DNA of 64,000 bases from an uncultured Prevotellaceae bacterium (GCA_900318555.1 ONKX01000003.1:1-64000); one strand, 5' to 3'. Counted from the first letter of the stretch, positions 24,290-33,206 are shown. The notes: generated by a model not told the origin, from the sequence alone. Translations and numbers: made by a program.

Positions 24290-24338
24290 TTCACAGTTTC
24301 ACAATTCACAGTTTTTTTTTCGAGTGGGAGGGCGTTTC
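24290..24338 (+). repeat. right copy of the ~49-bp direct repeat
   Basis: Starts TTCACAGTTTCACAATTCAC and ends GAGGGCGTTT, in the same orientation as 20115-20163. The two copies bracket about 4.1 kb. Confidence 0.75.
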
Positions 24339-24473
24339 CGGCTCTTTAAGACGCTGAAATACTATGCAGTTTTTATGCCGTTTCGGACTACGAACTTGGA
24401 GTTTTTACAAACGATTTTACGTGCATTAACATTTTTTAATCATAATATTGCATTGCTTTCCACCTTTTTTCCC

Positions 24474-24481
24474 TATCTTTG
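24474..24481 (+). promoter_or_regulatory. -7 box (TATCTTTG) of the DUF4842 lipoprotein gene
   Basis: TATCTTTGC lies 62 bp before the ATG; the leader is nearly all A and T. Confidence 0.65.
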
Positions 24482-24543
24482 CAAACGAATTCGAGAATTT
24501 AAGCAATTATTAATTATAAAACCATTTAAAATTTTAAACAATT

Positions 24544-26217
24544 ATGAAAAAGTATTTGATGATTGGTTTCGTCGCAGCTGTTGCATTCGCAAGCTGCTCG
24601 AAGAACGACTTCGTGACAACGACTCAGGCTGACATTGACAAGGCCAAGTACGATCAGGCTTTCAGAAACTACATTGGTGGCGCTCCCGCTGCTAATCAGG
24701 ACTGGGGCTTCGGTGCTACAATCACTCGCGCATTCACACGTGCGGGAAGTGCAACAATCGATGTAAATGGTAATGAATGGAAAACTAGGCCCGAAGTTAC
24801 TCCTGCAGAAGCAAAGGCTGTTTACGAGTATGTAAACAGAGTAAAGACTAGTATTCCTCACTACAGTGAGAATGCTCCCACTGGTTTGAGTACTTATTAT
24901 TGTACTCAGGTTTGGGGTGGTAAATCGTATGGTAAGACCTATTACAATGACGAGACCATAAAAGACCCCAATTGTCTTTACCTCAATGCAACACAAAAGC
25001 TTGCAGCATCTAAAGGACAGAATTTTAATGATAATGAGAAGACCTATGGTCCTTCCCATATGGACAATCTCCACATTGCAATGTCAACAGAAGATGGCCC
25101 GATTTCTGTAGGTGCCAATGGTGTGTTAAATGGTTATTGGGAGCACATTAATAACTTTAATTCTTCTGAAAATTACAACTATGGAGGTAATACAGGCGTT
25201 AAAAATGGTGGAACGTTAGATTTCGCTTATCGCTGTTCGGAAGACGACAAGTATCATGATAAGTGGATTATCATTGATGGTCAGTATATTACTGATGAAG
25301 ATAATGTAAATCATGCTGGCAAATACTATGTTTGCTTCGATTTCATCGGTGTTCATCCAGAGGTAACAACAACTTTCCATGGATATTTTTGGAATGAGAG
25401 AGGCAACAATGGTGGTGAATGGAAATATGTTGGCCCGATTACGGTTTCTGGTTACTATGCAAGTGTGGCTGATGCAGCAAATGTGACCTATGATATTACT
25501 CTTGATGATAATGTAAACGGTGGTACGTGGACAAAAACAGTCACTTTGGTTAATGATGCTGCTGATGCAACAGTCCATCAAGCATACGGTATTGAAATAG
25601 AAGGCTATGACAAAGGTAACTTCTGCTATGATGCAAATGAAATCTATACTGACTGGATTATTCGTCTTGTAAATGCACAGCCAGTTAATCCCAATCCTAA
25701 CGTTCTCCGTATCGTTGCTGAGGACTTGACCGCAACTCAGGCTTCTGACTTTGACTTCAACGACGTTGTACTTGATGTAACTCTTGGTAATCCTGCTACG
25801 GTTACGCTCGTTGCTGCTGGTGGCACACTGCAGTTGAAGGTTGGTAGTAACGGTGGTAATGGTGGTGTTGAGGTTCACGAAGCTTTGCTTGGTGCTGCTA
25901 ACGCTAAGAATGGTAATGTTTACAAGATGGTAAGCCCCGGTGGTGACGTATGGCAGGAAGGTGGGTACGCAGTGGATATCACTCAGTATATCACTGACAA
26001 GGATATTCAGACTCCAGCTGCTGCTAACACAAAGATTCGCATTGAGGTTTACAAGAATGGTGAATGGCAGTTGTTGACAGCTCCTCAGGGCGAATCTGCA
26101 TGTAAGCTGGGTGTTGATCAATCCTATACAATTCTGAGCGAGCGTGAGAGTATTAAGACTCATTATCCCGACTTCGTAGAATGGGCTACTTTGAATACGA
26201 TTTCTAAGTGGTGGTAA
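24544..26217 (+). CDS. DUF4842 (LruC-like) domain lipoprotein
   Basis: Predicted outer-surface or periplasmic lipoprotein of 557 aa, with lipobox AVAFASC (Cys18). The N-terminal region contains the NQDWGFG motif common in this Prevotella/Bacteroides group. The C-terminal half carries the DUF4842/LruC hallmark SDFDFNDVVLDVTLG starting near residue 401, an acidic loop that may bind calcium. Function is unknown; adhesion or matrix roles are guesses. Its codons are visibly richer in A/T at third positions than the neighbouring genes, and it abuts the accessory island, so recent acquisition is possible. A strong terminator follows. Confidence 0.85.
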   Translation: MKKYLMIGFVAAVAFASCSKNDFVTTTQADIDKAKYDQAFRNYIGGAPAANQDWGFGATITRAFTRAGSATIDVNGNEWKTRPEVTPAEAKAVYEYVNRVKTSIPHYSENAPTGLSTYYCTQVWGGKSYGKTYYNDETIKDPNCLYLNATQKLAASKGQNFNDNEKTYGPSHMDNLHIAMSTEDGPISVGANGVLNGYWEHINNFNSSENYNYGGNTGVKNGGTLDFAYRCSEDDKYHDKWIIIDGQYITDEDNVNHAGKYYVCFDFIGVHPEVTTTFHGYFWNERGNNGGEWKYVGPITVSGYYASVADAANVTYDITLDDNVNGGTWTKTVTLVNDAADATVHQAYGIEIEGYDKGNFCYDANEIYTDWIIRLVNAQPVNPNPNVLRIVAEDLTATQASDFDFNDVVLDVTLGNPATVTLVAAGGTLQLKVGSNGGNGGVEVHEALLGAANAKNGNVYKMVSPGGDVWQEGGYAVDITQYITDKDIQTPAAANTKIRIEVYKNGEWQLLTAPQGESACKLGVDQSYTILSERESIKTHYPDFVEWATLNTISKWW

Positions 26218-26256
26218 TTAAGCATCAAATACTTTGATATTTATAAATCGGAAGGG

Positions 26257-26285
26257 GCGGTTGCGAGAGCAACCGCTCTTTTTTT
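26257..26285 (+). terminator. Rho-independent terminator after the DUF4842 gene
   Basis: Perfect 8-bp stem GCGGTTGC / GCAACCGC with a GAGA tetraloop, followed by TCTTTTTTT. Confidence 0.92.
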
Positions 26286-26293
26286 GCATTTTA

Positions 26294-26325
26294 TTTGGCT
26301 GGTAGGAAATAAATAACTACCTTTG
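26294..26325 (+). promoter_or_regulatory. promoter of the SpmAB-like gene
   Basis: TTTG (26294-26297) and TACCTTTG (26318-26325) with a 20-bp gap, 31 bp before the start codon. Confidence 0.75.
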
Positions 26326-26356
26326 CAGATTATATGACTGACGAATAAAGGAAACT

Positions 26357-27589
26357 ATGGTTCTGAATTATATTTGGATAGCGTTCTTCCTGGTGGCATT
26401 TGTGATTGCTGCGGTGAAGTTGGCGTTCTTTGGCGACTTCGACGTGTTTCCGGCAATGATGGATTCTACGTTCTCGTCGTCGAAGACGGCGTTTGAGATT
26501 TCGCTGGGGTTGACGGGTGTGCTGTCGCTCTGGCTGGGAGTGATGAAGGTTGGTGAGAAGGGTGGTGTTGTCAACGTGTTGGCGCGCGTGCTGTCACCCG
26601 TTTTCACTCGCCTGTTTCCTGATATCCCCAAGGGCCATCCTGTGACGGGCTCTATCTTTATGAACATTGCCGCCAACATGCTAGGACTGGACAATGCGGC
26701 TACGCCCCTTGGCCTGAAGGCTATGGAGCAGATGCAGGAGCTGAACACAAAGAAAGATACGGCGTCGAATCCGATGATCATGTTCCTCGTGCTGAACACC
26801 AGCGGACTGACGCTGATACCCGTCAGCATCATGGTTTACAGGGCACAGCTGGGTGCCGCTCAGCCTACGGACATCTTTATCCCTATCCTTTTGGCAACGT
26901 TCTTCTCGACGTTGGCAGGTATCGTTATTACCTCGCTCTATCAGCGCATCAACCTGCTGAACCGCACGATGTTGCTAACGTTGGGTGGTGCGTGTGCTGT
27001 CGTAGCAGGCATCATCTGGGGCTTCTCGCAGTTGTCGCCCGACGCTATGAACAAGGTCAGCACGACGGTGGCTAACATCCTGTTGATGACCATTATCTGT
27101 GGCTTTATCCTCGCTGGCGTGCGTAAAAAGGTAAATGTCTACGACGCCTTTATCGAAGGCGCCAAGGACGGCTTTACCACTGCCGTGAGGATTATTCCCT
27201 ATTTGGTGGCTATCCTCGTGGGAATTGGCGTTTTCCGTGCCTCTGGGGCAATGGATATGCTGATTGGTGGAATGCGTTGGTGTGTTGAACTGACGGGCGT
27301 CAATGCCCAGTGGGTGGATGCTATGCCTACAGCCCTAATGAAGCCCCTGTCGGGTTCTGGTGCACGTGGTATGATGGTCGACGCAATGACCAACTACGGT
27401 GCCGACTCGTTTGTAGGTCGCCTGTCGTGTGTGTTCCAAGGTTCGACGGACACCACGTTCTACATCCTCGCTGTCTATTTCGGTTCGGTGGGCATTAAGA
27501 ACACGCGTCATGCTGTGAGCTGTGGCTTGCTGGCCGACCTCGCTGGCGTCATTGCAGCCATTGCGATATGTTATTTGTTCTTTGGGTAG
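26357..27589 (+). CDS. SpmA/SpmB fusion, nucleoside-recognition (Gate) domain membrane protein
   Basis: Inner-membrane protein of 410 aa with about nine hydrophobic segments. The first half follows SpmA, with the Gate-domain run GSIFMNIAANMLGLDNAATPLG near residues 97-118. The second half follows SpmB (MKPLSGSGARGMMVDAM near 330 and VFQGSTDTTFYILAVYFG near 360). In Bacillus the two halves are separate spore-maturation genes; the fused form occurs in non-sporing Bacteroidetes, where its role is unknown and may be transport. The flippase gene follows across a 9-bp-repeat array. Confidence 0.9.
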   Translation: MVLNYIWIAFFLVAFVIAAVKLAFFGDFDVFPAMMDSTFSSSKTAFEISLGLTGVLSLWLGVMKVGEKGGVVNVLARVLSPVFTRLFPDIPKGHPVTGSIFMNIAANMLGLDNAATPLGLKAMEQMQELNTKKDTASNPMIMFLVLNTSGLTLIPVSIMVYRAQLGAAQPTDIFIPILLATFFSTLAGIVITSLYQRINLLNRTMLLTLGGACAVVAGIIWGFSQLSPDAMNKVSTTVANILLMTIICGFILAGVRKKVNVYDAFIEGAKDGFTTAVRIIPYLVAILVGIGVFRASGAMDMLIGGMRWCVELTGVNAQWVDAMPTALMKPLSGSGARGMMVDAMTNYGADSFVGRLSCVFQGSTDTTFYILAVYFGSVGIKNTRHAVSCGLLADLAGVIAAIAICYLFFG

Positions 27590-27625
27590 TCTAGAATAAC
27601 TAGACTATCTAGAAAATCTAGAATG
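27590..27625 (+). repeat. intergenic array of the 9-bp unit TCTAGANNN (4 copies)
   Basis: Units TCTAGAATA, ACTAGACTA, TCTAGAAAA and TCTAGAATG lie end to end. The array starts on the base after the stop codon of the SpmAB-like gene, and its last three bases are the first ATG of the flippase frame. Confidence 0.9.
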
Positions 27626-27628
27626 ATT

Positions 27629-29092
27629 ATGGGAAAGCTAACGACAATCTTTAAGGATACCGCCATTTACGGCCTGTCGAGCATCATTGGCCGTTTTCTG
27701 AACTATCTGCTCGTGCCGCTTTATACGGCGCAGCTCTCGGCGGCTAGTGGCGGATACGGCATCATCACCAACATCTATGCCTATGTGGCGTTGGCAATGG
27801 TGTTGCTGACGTTTGGTATGGAGACCACCTATTTCCGATTCACCAACAAGACCCATACCGACTCGCAGACGGTTTATGGCACCACACTCATCACGGTGGG
27901 TTCCGTGTCGCTGGTGTTTGCGGTGCTGGTGTTGTTGCTCCTGTCGCCCGTCAGTCAGTTGATGGGCTATGGCGACCACCCGGAGTACGTAGGTGTGATG
28001 GCTGTAACGGTGGCTATCGACGCTTTCTTATGCATTCCCTTTGCCCATCTGCGCCAACAGAAGAAGGCCCTGAAGTTTGCGGCCTTGAAGTTGCTGAACA
28101 TTGCAGTGAGCATCCTGCTGAACCTCATCTATTTCTATTTCATGGACGGCAAAGATGTGGGCTATGCGTTCTATATCAATCTCGTCTGCACGGTGATGCT
28201 GGCCATATGTCTGATTACGGAATATACGGGTTTCCGTTGGAAACTCGACACACAATTGCTGCGCACAATGCTCAGCTATTCGTGGCCTATACTGGTGCTG
28301 GGCATTGCTGGCATTCTGAACCAAACGGCCGACAAGATGCTATTCCCTTATATCTACGAAGGTAGCGATATGCGCGAACAGTTGGGTATCTATGGCGCCT
28401 GCTCGAAGATTGCGATGATTATGGCAATGATTACGCAGGCCTTCCGCTTTGCCTACGAGCCTATCGTCTTTGCGGGCGTCAAGGACAAAGACCAGCATGA
28501 AATGTACGAGAAGGCCATGAAGTACTTTATCATTTTCACCCTGCTGGCCTTCCTCGTTGTGGTAGCCTATTTGGAAGTACTGAAGTTCATTATCGGTGCC
28601 GACTATTGGGTGGGCTTGGAGGTTGTTCCCATTGTGATGGCCGCAGAGATCATGATGGGCATCTACTTCAACCTGTCGTTCTGGTATAAGATTATCGACA
28701 AGACTATCTGGGGAGCCATCTTCTCTGGTATCGGCTGTGCTGTGTTGCTGGCTGTCAATATCATCTTCGTGCCCAAGTACGGCTATATGGCTTGTGCGTG
28801 GGGCGGATTTGCCGGATACGGAGTGGCTATGCTCGTCAGCTATTTCGTGGGACAGAAATATTATCCCCTCAATTATCCGCTGAAGGAGATTGCCCTCTAC
28901 GTGGTGCTGGCCTTCGTCCTGTTTGGCCTGATGCGTTTCACCAACGACTGGCCGATGATTGCTTCGCTGGCTTTCAATACCCTGCTCGTTGTGGCCTTTA
29001 TGGCCGTCATCATCTGGCGCGACCTGCCCCTTGCGAGCCTCCCCGTCGTGGGCAGATACTTTAGAAAACCGAATTACAAAGTCAAACAATAA
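27629..29092 (+). CDS. polysaccharide flippase (Wzx/MATE-like, MOP superfamily)
   Basis: Inner-membrane lipid-linked oligosaccharide flippase of 487 aa with about 14 hydrophobic helices. The N-terminus KDTAIYGLSSIIGRFLNYLL and the early YGIITNIYAYVALAMVLLTF with METTYFRF are typical of the Bacteroidetes 'polysaccharide biosynthesis protein' branch. It presumably moves a surface-glycan unit across the membrane. The start at 27629 (MGKLTTIFKD) is preferred over the ATG at 27623, which is the last codon of the TCTAGANNN array. No glycosyltransferase cluster is attached; it sits 6 bp before an S46 peptidase. Confidence 0.9.
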   Translation: MGKLTTIFKDTAIYGLSSIIGRFLNYLLVPLYTAQLSAASGGYGIITNIYAYVALAMVLLTFGMETTYFRFTNKTHTDSQTVYGTTLITVGSVSLVFAVLVLLLLSPVSQLMGYGDHPEYVGVMAVTVAIDAFLCIPFAHLRQQKKALKFAALKLLNIAVSILLNLIYFYFMDGKDVGYAFYINLVCTVMLAICLITEYTGFRWKLDTQLLRTMLSYSWPILVLGIAGILNQTADKMLFPYIYEGSDMREQLGIYGACSKIAMIMAMITQAFRFAYEPIVFAGVKDKDQHEMYEKAMKYFIIFTLLAFLVVVAYLEVLKFIIGADYWVGLEVVPIVMAAEIMMGIYFNLSFWYKIIDKTIWGAIFSGIGCAVLLAVNIIFVPKYGYMACAWGGFAGYGVAMLVSYFVGQKYYPLNYPLKEIALYVVLAFVLFGLMRFTNDWPMIASLAFNTLLVVAFMAVIIWRDLPLASLPVVGRYFRKPNYKVKQ

Positions 29093-29098
29093 TACAAT

Positions 29099-31210
29099 AT
29101 GAAGAAAATTCTTTTATCATTATTCAGTCTGTGTGCCCTTGGGGCGCATGCTGATGAGGGCATGTGGACGCTCTACAACCTACCCAATGCCGTCTATGAG
29201 CAGATGAAGGCGTATGGTTTCCAACTGCCTATGGAACAACTCTACGCGAGCGACAACGCCGTGAAGAATGCCGTTGTCAACTTCGGTGGCTTCTGCACGG
29301 GTGTCGTTGTGTCGCCTGACGGACTGGTGTTTACCAATCACCATTGTGGCTTTGACGCCATCCGCCAGCACTCTAGCGTCGAGCACGACTACATGCTGAA
29401 TGGCTTCATCTCGAAATCCTACGAAGAGGAGTTGCCCAACGAAGACCTTTTCGTCAGTTTCATGATTGACCAGAAGGACGTGACTGACCAGATTTTCCCC
29501 CATCTGAAGGGCTTGTCGCTCAATAAGCAAGCTGAGTTTGTGGACAGTGTGGAGAATGCCTGGCAGAAGGAAATCCGCCAGCAGGACTCTACCCTGCGCG
29601 TCGAGGTGAAACCTTTCTACGAGGGCAACAAATACTATATGACTACCTATCGCGACTTCGAGGACGTCCGTCTGGTGTTTGCTGTTCCCAAGTCGATGGG
29701 TAAGTTTGGTGGAGAAACGGACAACTGGATGTGGCCCCGTCAGACGTGTGACTATAGCGTGTTCCGTATCTATGCCGACCCCAAGACCAATGGTCCTGCC
29801 AAGTATTCGAAGGACAACGTGCCCTATCACCCCAAGTCGTGGGCGCCCGTTGCAATGGATGGCTACAAGCCAGGCGACTTCTGTATGATTATGGGTTATC
29901 CAGGCTCAACGAGTCGCTATCTGTCGTCGTACGGCATTCAGGAACGTCGTGATGCGCTGAATGCACCCCGTGTGCAGGTTCGTGAGGTGAAGCAGGAGGT
30001 GATGTTGCGCCACATGCGTGCTTCGGAGGCCGTGCGTATCATGTATGAGTCGAAGTATGCACATAGCAGCAACTACTGGAAGAACTCCATAGGTATGAAC
30101 AAATGTATCGACTCGATAGGACTTATCGGACAGAAGCAGCAGTTTGAGGCCAGGATTCGCCAGTGGCAGGATTCTACGGGCTATCTGAAGGGTGAGCTCG
30201 ACTTCGACAAGTTGGCCCAGCTCTATCAGAAGCGCATGAAGTTGACCCGTCTGCGCACCATCTTCAGAGAGACTTTCTATACCTTTGACGACGAGCTGAC
30301 AACGCGTGCTTGGAAATGCAACTGGGGCATTCATGTACAAGGTCCGAAAGACAAGCCCAAGAAGCAGTACTATATGTTCGACGACAACAGCAAGGAGTGG
30401 GACGAAGCTACTGACTGCGAGCTGCTCGCTACGCTGATTCGCAACTATCGTCAACAGGTTGACAAGGAGTATTTGCCTGATTTCTATGAGACAATTGATA
30501 AGAAGTTTGGTGGCGATTGTGCTGCCTACGTCAAAGCCCTGTATCAGAAGTCGATTCTGATGAAGAGCGGCAAGCCCATCTATTTCAATAAGAAGAGTTA
30601 CGACAAGGACTTGGGTGTGAAGTACGGCATCTCCATCAGCGAGATTATGGCTAAGATTAATGACGACCTCAGCGTGTTCAAAGACGACATTGCTGAGCAG
30701 GAGCGACTGTTGTGTGCCGCTGTGCTGCGTATGGAACAGGATCTGCCTAACTATTCGGACGCCAACTTCACTATGCGAATGACCTACGGTCAGATTGGTG
30801 AATATACGCTGGGCGGACGTCCCTCTGGCTATTACACTACTGCCCGTTCATTGTGGGAGAAGATGCAGAAGGCTGATGAGAACTTCGAATACTTTGCAGA
30901 GCCGGTGATGCACGAACTGATGGCCCAAAAGGACTTTGGCAAGTATGCTGACTCGTTGACCGGTACTATGCAGCTCTGCTTCCTCTCGAACAACGATATC
31001 ACTGGCGGAAACTCCGGCTCACCCATCTTCAATGGCAAGGGCGAACTCTTAGGTTTGGCCTTCGACGGAAACTGGGACAGCCTGTCGTCAGACATTTTCT
31101 TTGACCGCCAGTTGGCTCGAACCATCAATGTTGACGTGCGCTATATGCTTTTTATGATGGATCAATGGGGTCACGCTGACAGACTCCTGAAGGAGATCAA
31201 TGCGAAATAG
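29099..31210 (+). CDS. S46 family dipeptidyl peptidase, DPP7-like
   Basis: Periplasmic serine exopeptidase of 703 aa that removes dipeptides from peptide N-termini. The signal peptide ends near residue 18 (LGAHA|DEG). The chymotrypsin-like catalytic parts are VSPDGLVFTNHHCGFDAI (His81/82) and GGNSGSPIFNGKGELLG (Ser639). After it comes FDGNW (Gly657), the position that is Gly in DPP7 (hydrophobic P1 preference) and Arg in DPP11 (acidic P1), so DPP7 specificity is inferred. It would supply dipeptides to amino-acid catabolism, alongside the C10 protease upstream. A strong hairpin terminates it. Confidence 0.94.
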   Translation: MKKILLSLFSLCALGAHADEGMWTLYNLPNAVYEQMKAYGFQLPMEQLYASDNAVKNAVVNFGGFCTGVVVSPDGLVFTNHHCGFDAIRQHSSVEHDYMLNGFISKSYEEELPNEDLFVSFMIDQKDVTDQIFPHLKGLSLNKQAEFVDSVENAWQKEIRQQDSTLRVEVKPFYEGNKYYMTTYRDFEDVRLVFAVPKSMGKFGGETDNWMWPRQTCDYSVFRIYADPKTNGPAKYSKDNVPYHPKSWAPVAMDGYKPGDFCMIMGYPGSTSRYLSSYGIQERRDALNAPRVQVREVKQEVMLRHMRASEAVRIMYESKYAHSSNYWKNSIGMNKCIDSIGLIGQKQQFEARIRQWQDSTGYLKGELDFDKLAQLYQKRMKLTRLRTIFRETFYTFDDELTTRAWKCNWGIHVQGPKDKPKKQYYMFDDNSKEWDEATDCELLATLIRNYRQQVDKEYLPDFYETIDKKFGGDCAAYVKALYQKSILMKSGKPIYFNKKSYDKDLGVKYGISISEIMAKINDDLSVFKDDIAEQERLLCAAVLRMEQDLPNYSDANFTMRMTYGQIGEYTLGGRPSGYYTTARSLWEKMQKADENFEYFAEPVMHELMAQKDFGKYADSLTGTMQLCFLSNNDITGGNSGSPIFNGKGELLGLAFDGNWDSLSSDIFFDRQLARTINVDVRYMLFMMDQWGHADRLLKEINAK

Positions 31211-31235
31211 CAACCTCGTAAACAATACATAAAAC

Positions 31236-31264
31236 AAACCCTAGGGCTTCGAACCCTAGGGTTT
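31236..31264. terminator. bidirectional terminator between the S46 and DEAD-box genes
   Basis: Perfect 11-bp inverted repeat AAACCCTAGGG / CCCTAGGGTTT with a 7-nt loop, located between two convergent genes. Rightward it is followed by TACTTTTTATTT. Confidence 0.88.
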
Positions 31265-31269
31265 ACTTT

Positions 31270-33195
31270 TTATTTCTTCTTACGAGGCTTGCGGATGGCC
31301 CAGCCCTCTTCGCTGAAATCAGGGATTTCGCCTTTTAGCTCTTTTGCCTTTTTCTTTTCACCCTTGGTCTTCATGCTGTTGGGATTCAGAAACTGCATCC
31401 ATTCGTCCTTTTGGTAGGTCTTGGCTTCCTTTCTAGGCACTCTAGAATCTCTAGATGCTCTAGAGTCTCTAGAAGGTCTAGATTCTCTAGAAACCCTTGA
31501 CGGCTTGCCTTTTGGCGCTAGCCTGCCGGCAGATTCTTCTGCGTCGTTACAGCGTACCTCACGGCCTTTATATTGCTGGCCATTGACGTATTTGATGACT
31601 CGCTGGGCGTCCTCTTCAGGAACCTCGAAATAGGCGATGGTAGTCAGCAGATCGATATGACCAACTTCTACGTGACCACGAACATTCTTGTTGAGGAACT
31701 GCATCAGTTCACCAGGATAGAAGCCGTCCTTCTTGCCCAGATTGATGAAGAGTTTGCGGTAGCCTTTGGACGCAGCAAACGACTGCCCCTTTTCACGCTT
31801 ACCCCTTTCTTTCTTTTCACCACGTTCCTCTCTCTTCGAGGAAACGGGCTCAATCTCTGGGGCGTCAGCATAGTAAGCTAAGAACTTACCGAATTCCAGT
31901 GACACAATCTTCTTGATGAGGTCATCTTTGTCGATATATTCGAAATAGCGACTGATGTCCTGCATAAAGGGTGCAATCTGTTCTTCGTCGACGTCGCTCT
32001 TCACAATCTGGTCCATCACCTTATAGAGCTGTTTCTTGCAGATTTCCTCTGCTGAAGGGATGGTGCCTTGTTCGAACTGTTTGCCAATCTCTTTCTCGAT
32101 GTTGCGAATCTTATGTTTCTCGCGCGAATGGACAATGCTGAGCGACGTACCTTTCTTGCCAGCACGACCCGTACGACCAGAACGGTGGGTGTAGTTCTCA
32201 ATGTCGTCAGGTAGTCCGTAATTGATGACGTGTGTGAGGTCGTCGACGTCGAGTCCGCGAGCAGCAACGTCCGTTGCCACCAGCAACTGTACGGTATGCT
32301 GACGGAACTTTTGCATAGTGAGGTCGCGCTGTTGTTGTGAGAGGTCACCGTGCAACGATTCTGCATTGTAACCGTCGCGAATCAGTTTGTCAGCCACTTC
32401 CTGCGTCTCAATCTTCGTGCGACAGAAGATGATGGCGAAGATGCGCGGGTAGTAGTCTACCAGACGTTTCAGTGCCAGATACTTGTCCTTCGCATTTACC
32501 ATATAATAAATGTGGTTGACGTGTTCGGCACCTTCGTTGCGTGAACCCACCACAATCTCCTTGTAGTCATGCAGATAACCTTTGGCAATACGTTCAATCT
32601 CGCGACTCATGGTAGCCGAGAAAAGCAACGTATTCCTGTCCTCAGGAACACCTTCCAGAATGGCGTCAATACTCTCCGAGAAACCCATGTTCAGCATCTC
32701 GTCAGCTTCGTCGAGCACGACATTATGTACGTCATCCAATTGAGCGACACCACGTTTCATCAGGTCAATCAGACGTCCTGGGGTCGCTACGATAATCTGT
32801 ACACCCTTGCGCAGGGCACGTATCTGCTGTTCGATACTGGCACCGCCATAGACAGCCTCAATGTGGATGCCGTCCAGGTATTTGGCAAAGTCGCGCATAT
32901 CGTCAGCAATCTGCAAGCACAATTCTCGCGTGGGTGCCAAGATAAGGGCGTGAGGCAGCCCCCTGCCAATCTCTCCCATTTGAGGGTGTGGGATTTCAGC
33001 TATTCTTTGCAGCACGGGAATACCAAATGCTGCAGTCTTGCCCGTTCCCGTCTGGGCAAGGGCAATGACGTCATTATTATTACCCAGCAGGTAGGGAATA
33101 ACCTCTTCCTGCACAGGCATAGGCTGTACGAAGCCCATCTCTTCAATGGCTTTGCGAATCTCTTCGCATACACCTAATTCTTCAAATGTTTTCAA
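31270..33195 (-). CDS. DEAD-box RNA helicase with DbpA-type RNA-binding domain
   Basis: ATP-dependent RNA helicase of 641 aa, likely for ribosome assembly or cold-stress RNA remodelling (DeaD/CsdA group). The Q motif region is at the N-terminus (MGFVQPMPVQEEVIPYLLG). Then come motif I AQTGTGKT, II LDEADEMLNMGF, III FSATMS and VI HRSGRTGRAGKKG. A DbpA-like RNA-binding fold follows (LFINLGKKDGFYPGELMQFL ... FEVPEEDAQRVIKYVNG). The basic C-terminal tail contains a Ser-Arg-X repeat encoded by the TCTAGANNN array at 31432-31494. It lies 11 bp downstream of glpK. Confidence 0.94.
   Translation of the reverse strand: MKTFEELGVCEEIRKAIEEMGFVQPMPVQEEVIPYLLGNNNDVIALAQTGTGKTAAFGIPVLQRIAEIPHPQMGEIGRGLPHALILAPTRELCLQIADDMRDFAKYLDGIHIEAVYGGASIEQQIRALRKGVQIIVATPGRLIDLMKRGVAQLDDVHNVVLDEADEMLNMGFSESIDAILEGVPEDRNTLLFSATMSREIERIAKGYLHDYKEIVVGSRNEGAEHVNHIYYMVNAKDKYLALKRLVDYYPRIFAIIFCRTKIETQEVADKLIRDGYNAESLHGDLSQQQRDLTMQKFRQHTVQLLVATDVAARGLDVDDLTHVINYGLPDDIENYTHRSGRTGRAGKKGTSLSIVHSREKHKIRNIEKEIGKQFEQGTIPSAEEICKKQLYKVMDQIVKSDVDEEQIAPFMQDISRYFEYIDKDDLIKKIVSLEFGKFLAYYADAPEIEPVSSKREERGEKKERGKREKGQSFAASKGYRKLFINLGKKDGFYPGELMQFLNKNVRGHVEVGHIDLLTTIAYFEVPEEDAQRVIKYVNGQQYKGREVRCNDAEESAGRLAPKGKPSRVSRESRPSRDSRASRDSRVPRKEAKTYQKDEWMQFLNPNSMKTKGEKKKAKELKGEIPDFSEEGWAIRKPRKKK
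31432..31494. repeat. array of the 9-bp unit TCTAGANNN (7 copies) inside the DEAD-box gene
   Basis: CTAG occurs at 31433, 31442, 31451, 31460, 31469, 31478 and 31487, exactly 9 bp apart. Six units are TCTAGANNN and the first is TCTAGGCAC. Read in the gene it gives SR-E-SR-P-SR-D-SR-A-SR-D-SR-V-PR. Confidence 0.95.
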
Positions 33196-33206
33196 TATGA
33201 ATAGTG

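Larger units (their letters stand above)
24276..24543. other. non-coding right edge of the accessory island
   Basis: Contains the right flanking direct repeat (24290-24338), then A/T-rich DNA with no supported gene, the promoter at 24474-24481 and the long leader of the DUF4842 gene. Confidence 0.55.

Noticed and set aside
20115..24338. Insertion sequence or classical transposon
   Set aside because: No transposase or integrase is encoded, and the flanking repeats are direct rather than terminal inverted repeats.
24324..24632. 102-codon open frame before the DUF4842 gene
   Set aside because: It overlaps the promoter, leader and start of the lipoprotein gene and shows no protein features.
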